The translations under genes were made by a program, and so were the position numbers. DNA of 8,616 nt from an uncultured Campylobacter sp. (lineage in GTDB: Bacteria > Campylobacterota > Campylobacteria > Campylobacterales > Campylobacteraceae), in NCBI RefSeq assembly GCF_938045405.1, contig NZ_CALIMW010000288.1:1-8616 (forward strand), written 5' to 3'. Below, in pieces: positions 4,709 through 8,616 of this stretch. The notes beneath the pieces are model-generated. The model made no database searches. It was not told where the DNA came from and worked only from the letters and a program-made list of their open reading frames with translations. Position 1 is the stretch's first letter, and every line of letters begins with the position of its first letter.

Positions 4709-6075
4709 CTCTGGTCCTTTAAATTTTCTAGTTTACCTAAAAATACGCGCTGCATCTCGTCGCGAAACTCAGGGCTAGAGGCCTCGAAGCGAGTTACGAT
4801 CACAGGCGTGGTGTTGCTTGCCCGTACGAGCGCCCAGCCGTCATCAAACCGCACTCTGATGCCGTCGATCTCGATAATATCGCGGATGGGTGGCAGCTCC
4901 GCGATACCTGCGTGGATTTGAGCTTTAAGAGCCTCGATAATCTTAAATTTCGCCTCCTCGCTCGTATTAAATTTAATCTCATCAGTGCTAAAAACCCGCG
5001 GCAGCTTGTCTAGCTCGGCGTCTAAATCATATCCTTTAGCTACGAGCTCAAGCACGCGCATCATCGCATATACGCCGTCATCAAAGCCGAAATATCGCTC
5101 TTTAAAGTAAATATGCCCGCTAACCTCGGCGGCAAGGTCGATGCCTAGCTCTTTCATCGCCTTTTTGATATTGCTGTGGCCGGTCTTGCCCATGAAGCTT
5201 TTGCCGATCTTATCGATGGTATCGTACATCGCTTGAGAGCATTTGACCTCGCCTAGGATGCGCGGGCGGTGCATGTTTAGAGCCAGTAGGCAGGCTAGCT
5301 CGTCGCCTTTGATATTGCGGCGCGGAGTTAGCACGGCGATCCTATCGGCATCTCCGTCAAAGCCGAAGCCCAAAGCCACGCCGTCTTGCTTCATCGCAGC
5401 TTTGAGATCTGCTAAATTTTTCTCTTCGCTGGGGTCTGGGTGGTGGTTTGGGAAGTTGCCGTCTGGCTGCGGAAATAAAATTTTGGCATTTAAGTCCAGC
5501 CTTTCGATGATTTTAGTAGCGGTAACGCCTGCGGCTCCGTTTGCGCAGTCAATGATAAAAGGCGCGGCAAAGCCTTTAAGCGCTGCAAATTCCTTCTCAA
5601 AATATGCTAGATACTCGCTTAAGATGTCGTACCTCTGGGCGCTTGTATCGGTCGGAATTTCAAAATTTGAACCGATCAGCTCCCGCACCTGCGCGCCAAG
5701 ACGCCTTAAATCCTCGCCGAAGAAGCTGTCCGTACCGATCGTGATCTTAAAGCCGTTGTAATTTTTGGGATTGTGCGAGCCGGTGATCATTACGTTTGCG
5801 TTAAATTTATGCGTAAATACGCTAAAATAACCCACCGGCGTCGGCAGCAAGCCGATATTATAAATCCGCAACCCGGCAAAATTTAGCCCGCTTACGAAAT
5901 AGCCGAAAAGCTCATCCGCGCTAAGACGGGCGTCGTATCCCACGCTAACGCGCTCAAGCCCGAGATTTGCGATATGTTTGCCAAGCGCGAAGCCGATCGC
6001 TTTTACGCTGCGCTCGTTTAGCTCCTCGCCCACGATGCCGCGAATATCGTATTCTCTAAAGATATCTTCGATCAT
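4705..6075 (-). CDS. Phosphomannomutase/phosphoglucomutase
   Basis: The 456-residue cytoplasmic enzyme belongs to the alpha-D-phosphohexomutase superfamily. It moves phosphate between C6 and C1 of mannose or glucose, feeding nucleotide-sugar synthesis for lipooligosaccharide, capsule or glycans. All four domains are visible: IFREYDIRGIVGEELNE near the start; the phosphoserine loop ITGSHNPKNYNGFKI with S100; the Mg-binding loop GFDGDADR with D240, D242 and D244; the sugar-binding AEVSGHIYF (316-324); and the C-terminal phosphate loop RASNTTP (418-424). Length and motifs fit AlgC/ManB-type dual-specificity enzymes rather than GlmM, whose sugar loop and length differ; exact sugar preference cannot be read. 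It is the first gene of the minus-strand operon. AAAGGA sits 6 nt before the ATG, with a promoter about 30 nt upstream. Its stop overlaps the next gene. Confidence 0.93.
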   Translation of the reverse strand: MIEDIFREYDIRGIVGEELNERSVKAIGFALGKHIANLGLERVSVGYDARLSADELFGYFVSGLNFAGLRIYNIGLLPTPVGYFSVFTHKFNANVMITGSHNPKNYNGFKITIGTDSFFGEDLRRLGAQVRELIGSNFEIPTDTSAQRYDILSEYLAYFEKEFAALKGFAAPFIIDCANGAAGVTATKIIERLDLNAKILFPQPDGNFPNHHPDPSEEKNLADLKAAMKQDGVALGFGFDGDADRIAVLTPRRNIKGDELACLLALNMHRPRILGEVKCSQAMYDTIDKIGKSFMGKTGHSNIKKAMKELGIDLAAEVSGHIYFKERYFGFDDGVYAMMRVLELVAKGYDLDAELDKLPRVFSTDEIKFNTSEEAKFKIIEALKAQIHAGIAELPPIRDIIEIDGIRVRFDDGWALVRASNTTPVIVTRFEASSPEFRDEMQRVFLGKLENLKDQR

Positions 6076-6102
6076 AAAATTCCTTTAAATTTAAATCGCG
6101 GT

Positions 6103-6110
6103 ATTTTATA
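6103..6110 (-). promoter_or_regulatory. Probable promoter -10 of the six-gene minus-strand operon
   Basis: On the minus strand the sequence reads TATAAAAT, about 28 nt before the mutase ATG and just upstream of its AAAGGA. It is preceded by a T run (GTTTTTA), as is common in Campylobacter sigma-70 promoters, which lack a strong -35 box. It is the only good candidate between the divergent starts for this direction. Confidence 0.5.
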
Positions 6111-6138
6111 AAAACTTGCTTAATATTTATATTATAAA

Positions 6139-6147
6139 TGATAAAAT
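6139..6147 (+). promoter_or_regulatory. Probable extended -10 promoter of creA
   Basis: TGATAAAAT is an extended -10 (TG-N-TAAAAT), preceded by AT-rich sequence. Transcription would start near 6154, giving a leader of about 20 nt before the ATG at 6174. This places the in-frame ATG at 6138 upstream of the transcript and supports the later start. Confidence 0.5.
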
Positions 6148-6173
6148 CGCCGCTAAAATTCCAAAGGATGATT

Positions 6174-6665
6174 ATGAAAAAATTTATTCTAGCAGCGATT
6201 TTAGCGGCTTTTGCTTGCGCGGGCGATTACGAGCTCGTAGGTAGCGTAAATACTTCGTTTAGAATTTTTGGCAAAGACGATCGCATCGAAGTTATCGCGG
6301 TTAAAGATCCTAAGATCGACGGCGTGACCTGCTACGTCTCTTACGCCAAAAAAGGCGGTGCCAAAGAGATCATCGGCGTGGAGGAGGACCGCTCCGAAGC
6401 CTCTGTGTCGTGCGTGCAGACAGCGCCTAAAATCATCATTAAAGAGGAGCTGAAAAAAGAGGATATTTTTGAAAAACGCAGCTCGTTGATCTTCAAAAAG
6501 ACCCATGTAGTCAGGCTTTACGATGCGCTGCAGGGCTCGCTAATCTATTTGGTTTATTCAGACAAAGTGATTGACGGCTCGCCCAATAACTCGATCTCGG
6601 CGATCCCGTGCCACCAAGCCGTGGGCGACGTGTGCGAGCTCGCATATGCCCAAGGCAAAAAATAA
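6174..6665 (+). CDS. creA: CreA family exported protein
   Basis: The 163-residue protein has a signal peptide, MKKFILAAILAAFACA, with cleavage likely before GDYELVGSV. The mature part matches E. coli CreA throughout: EL-VGSVNTSFRIFGKDDRIEV, then KIDGVTCYVSYAKKGGAKE (C53), the SEASVSCVQTAP segment (C80), KRSSLIFKKTHVVRLYDA and LVYSDKVIDGSPNNSISAIP. These are the conserved blocks of PF05981. The two conserved cysteines probably form a disulfide. The tail after SAIP has two further cysteines (146, 154) that E. coli CreA lacks as far as I recall. Function is unknown; in E. coli it lies by the CreBC two-component genes, which are not present here. The start at 6174 is chosen because AAAGGA (6163-6168) lies 5 nt upstream. 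An in-frame ATG at 6138 would add residues before the signal peptide. Confidence 0.92.
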   Translation: MKKFILAAILAAFACAGDYELVGSVNTSFRIFGKDDRIEVIAVKDPKIDGVTCYVSYAKKGGAKEIIGVEEDRSEASVSCVQTAPKIIIKEELKKEDIFEKRSSLIFKKTHVVRLYDALQGSLIYLVYSDKVIDGSPNNSISAIPCHQAVGDVCELAYAQGKK

Positions 6666-6671
6666 TAATAA

Positions 6672-6711
6672 GGAATTCCGCAAAGATAGAATTTTATCGC
6701 AGCGGAATTCT
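6672..6711 (+). terminator. Hairpin 6 nt after creA, possible weak terminator
   Basis: GAATTCCGC (6673-6681) and GCGGAATTC (6702-6710) are perfect complements. Inside them GATA (6685-6688) pairs with TATC (6695-6698) around a 6-nt loop. The sequence after the stem is TAAATTAG, not a T run, so intrinsic termination is uncertain. It may instead protect the 3' end of creA mRNA. Confidence 0.4.
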
Positions 6712-6933
6712 AAATTAGAAATTACGCGATGAGATGACGCATGAAATTTAATAGAATTTCGCCAAATTCCGTAGCATTTTATAAAATTTTATCCGCGCCG
6801 TTAAATTCCTAAGCGAATGCCTAAGAAGAGAATTTTACCGCTTTATTAAAGCATCTTAACGCATATTCGCGCTACGCTAGCGGACGATGCGCTTGCAGGT
6901 TGTAAGTCGTAAAATGAAAAATTAAGCAATTTT
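6712..6933. other. Non-coding gap with minor inverted repeats
   Basis: No gene is supportable here on either strand. Structures seen are GCTTT-ATT-AAAGC at 6840-6852 and a longer imperfect hairpin at 6861-6890, with GCAT/ATGC outer and CGCTA/TAGCG inner arms. AAATTT and ATTTTATC words recur, as in the left intergenic region. Neither hairpin has a T run. Confidence 0.5.
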
Positions 6934-6942
6934 TGCTAAAAT
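6934..6942 (+). promoter_or_regulatory. Probable extended -10 promoter of ccsBA
   Basis: TGCTAAAAT follows a T-rich stretch (CAATTTT). It is a good extended -10, 40 nt before the ATG at 6983, leaving a leader of roughly 33 nt that includes AAAGGA. No -35 box is clear, as is usual in Campylobacter. Confidence 0.5.
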
Positions 6943-6982
6943 CTCGCGATTTTGAAAACCCTCGTAAATCTAAAGGAAATCA

Positions 6983-8616
6983 ATGAAGACATTTTTTAGT
7001 ATGGAGTGCGCGTCAGTGATGCTACTGATTTTGGCGCTAGCCTGTGCGATCGCCACTTTCGTAGAGACCGCTTACGGCACGGAAGTAGCTTGGGCGATGG
7101 TTTATTCTACTGCGTGGTTTGGCGCGCTGATGGTGCTTTTGGGAATAAATTTAACCTACAATATCTATCGCTACCGCATGATTAAGCTTCGCACGCTGCC
7201 TGCGCTAATCTTTCACGCAAGCTTTTTGTTTATGCTTGTTGGAGCAATTTTGACGAGATATTTCGGCTTTGAGGGCAATATCCATATAAGAGAGGGCGGC
7301 GAAAGCTCGATCGTAACGACCAAAGACGAGGTCGTTCAGCTCCTTACTTTAGGCAGCGATGGCGAGTTTATCTCCGCCGATGAGAGCAAATTTTTAAACG
7401 GCGCAGGACGGATGAACTTCGATCTCAATCTAGACGTAGAGGGCAGGATCGCAAATTTAAAATTTAAAGAGCTTGTAGAACATGGCGAGCTAAAATGGGT
7501 GCAAGATCCGACCGGGCAGGCTCCTGCGCGCGTGGAGCTATTATTTTCAAACAATGTCGGCAGCCAAAATGTCTCCTTGCAATCAGGCGAGAGCATGGAG
7601 ATAGGCGAGCTTAGTATCACTTTTAACGCAGAGCCTAAAAGTAAGAATTTCATCTACATAAAATCTAAAGACGGCAAATTCTATCTAAACTCAAGTCTTG
7701 ATATAAACGCCACTAAAATGGCTGATATGAGCACTGCGCCGCTTAAGAGAAACGAGGATAATCCGCTAGGCAATCTCTTGCTTTACAGCTTTGACGAAAT
7801 AAATTTCGCCCCCGTTAGTCTGCTTAGCTCCGCGGTCGAGAAATTTGTTCCGGTAGCTGCGAATTTACCGGGTGAGCCCGGCGTAGTAGCTACGTTAAGC
7901 TTTGCGGGGCAGAGTCGCGAAATCTATGTGCCTAGGGATTCGCATGGCGCTAGCTACAAGGTGGGAGATAAGAATTTCATCGTAGCCTTGGCGCCAAAGA
8001 TGCTTCATCTGCCTTTTAAAATCGCGCTTCGCGACTTTGTGATGGATCGCTATCCAGGCACCAATTCGCCCTCTGGATATAAAAGCGAAATCACGTTAAA
8101 AGACGGCAATACGAGCTTTGATTATGATATTTTTATGAATCACGTGCTCGATTACGGCGGATACCGATTTTTCCAAAGCTCATACGACACGGATGAGCGT
8201 GGTACCGTGCTTTCGGTCAATAAAGACCCCGGCAAAGCTCCAACTTACATCGGCTATTTTTTGCTTTGCGTGGGGATGTTTTTTAACTTTTTCAACCGGG
8301 GCTCGCGCTTTTTCAAGCTCTCGCGCTTAATCAGCGAAAATACGCATCTTGCTCGAGAAAAAGATGTAAATTCTAAAAATTCCGTGTCTAGCTCGGTGCC
8401 CGTAAGCTCCGCAGAAAGCTCCATATCAAAACGCACCAAAAAATCGCGACGCGGTACTAAAGGCGCAGCATTGGCATTAGTAGGCGCGTTGGCTTTGAGC
8501 TTGAGCGCATTGTATCCTAGCACAGCAAATGCCGAACAAAACTCCACGATTCAAAATTCTACTTCGCAAAATTCCGCCTCAAATGCAGCCGCAGAAAATT
8601 TCGCGCCGCAAAGTTC
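6983..8616 (+). CDS. ccsBA: Cytochrome c biogenesis fusion protein CcsBA (ResB-CcsA), N-terminal 544 residues; 3' end outside window
   Basis: This is the system II cytochrome c synthase, which exports heme and attaches it to apocytochrome c in the periplasm. The visible part is the ResB/CcsB half. Membrane segments lie at about 8-27, 42-60 and 72-92, the third containing H78, which corresponds to the heme-channel histidine TM-His1. A large periplasmic domain follows (93-420), starting GFEGNIHIREGGES and closing with the family signature YRFFQSSYDTDERGT and LSVNKDPG. A fourth segment is at about 421-438. A basic cytoplasmic loop (440-493, with KRTKKSRR) leads to a fifth hydrophobic segment (494-512) ending PSTANAEQ, then an Asn/Ser-rich linker (518-544). 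The CcsA half with the WWD motif must lie beyond the window. The start is set by AAAGGA 5 nt before the ATG. No stop interrupts the frame. Confidence 0.93.
   Translation, partial: MKTFFSMECASVMLLILALACAIATFVETAYGTEVAWAMVYSTAWFGALMVLLGINLTYNIYRYRMIKLRTLPALIFHASFLFMLVGAILTRYFGFEGNIHIREGGESSIVTTKDEVVQLLTLGSDGEFISADESKFLNGAGRMNFDLNLDVEGRIANLKFKELVEHGELKWVQDPTGQAPARVELLFSNNVGSQNVSLQSGESMEIGELSITFNAEPKSKNFIYIKSKDGKFYLNSSLDINATKMADMSTAPLKRNEDNPLGNLLLYSFDEINFAPVSLLSSAVEKFVPVAANLPGEPGVVATLSFAGQSREIYVPRDSHGASYKVGDKNFIVALAPKMLHLPFKIALRDFVMDRYPGTNSPSGYKSEITLKDGNTSFDYDIFMNHVLDYGGYRFFQSSYDTDERGTVLSVNKDPGKAPTYIGYFLLCVGMFFNFFNRGSRFFKLSRLISENTHLAREKDVNSKNSVSSSVPVSSAESSISKRTKKSRRGTKGAALALVGALALSLSALYPSTANAEQNSTIQNSTSQNSASNAAAENFAPQS

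Noticed and set aside
5243..5761. 172-codon plus-strand frame opposite the mutase gene
   Set aside because: It is a shadow of the well-supported mutase on the other strand; its product shows no recognisable motif.
6201..6506. Minus-strand 101-codon frame inside creA
   Set aside because: Antisense to a clear CreA homologue with a signal peptide and conserved blocks; a chance open frame.
7336..8547. Minus-strand frames opposite ccsBA (7336-7653 and 8254-8547)
   Set aside because: They lie antisense within a gene whose protein signatures are conserved throughout; no independent evidence supports them.

Overview
The window most resembles a chromosome segment of a Campylobacter-type epsilonproteobacterium with moderate GC. 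The evidence is a fused ResB-CcsA (CcsBA) cytochrome c biogenesis protein of the epsilonproteobacterial type, extended -10 promoters without clear -35 boxes, tightly overlapping genes, and constant use of AAATTT/AAATTC words in and between genes. I cannot fix the species from this.

Layout: (1) 1-111 is the 3' end of an unrecognised gene. (2) 112-1343 is an accessory-looking or decaying stretch. It holds degenerate GGTGGAATTT repeats, a broken Asn/Ser-rich frame (262-469), a broken frame built from about 13 degenerate 24-nt units encoding an octapeptide close to D-Y/R-D-I-N-S-N-A (703-1019), and a truncated, frameshifted lipoprotein that looks like the start of a thioredoxin-fold protein (1085-1306). 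(3) 1344-6075 is a compact minus-strand operon of six genes, in transcription order: phosphomannomutase/phosphoglucomutase, an 81-residue unknown, alanine racemase (alr), lemA, a short TPM-domain membrane protein and a YgcG-like TPM-domain exported protein. Neighbours overlap by 4 or 8 nt, apart from one 15-nt gap. (4) 6076-6173 is a divergent promoter region, followed by creA on the plus strand. (5) 6666-6982 is a non-coding gap with a hairpin and the promoter of the next gene. (6) 6983-8616 is the N-terminal 544 residues of CcsBA, running off the window.

The operon joins sugar-phosphate interconversion for surface glycans, D-alanine supply for peptidoglycan, and a LemA/TPM membrane module, so an envelope theme is reasonable but inferred. 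CreA and CcsBA are separate transcription units; both act at or beyond the inner membrane.

The most interesting material is the left 1.3 kb. A cryptic octapeptide-repeat frame stays in 24-nt register across a 2-nt phase slip. An Asn/Ser-rich broken frame shares the peptide NSTSQNS with the interdomain linker of CcsBA more than 8 kb away. Together these suggest that low-complexity coding-like sequence has spread or expanded in this genome. No tRNA, rRNA, CRISPR array or transposase was seen.
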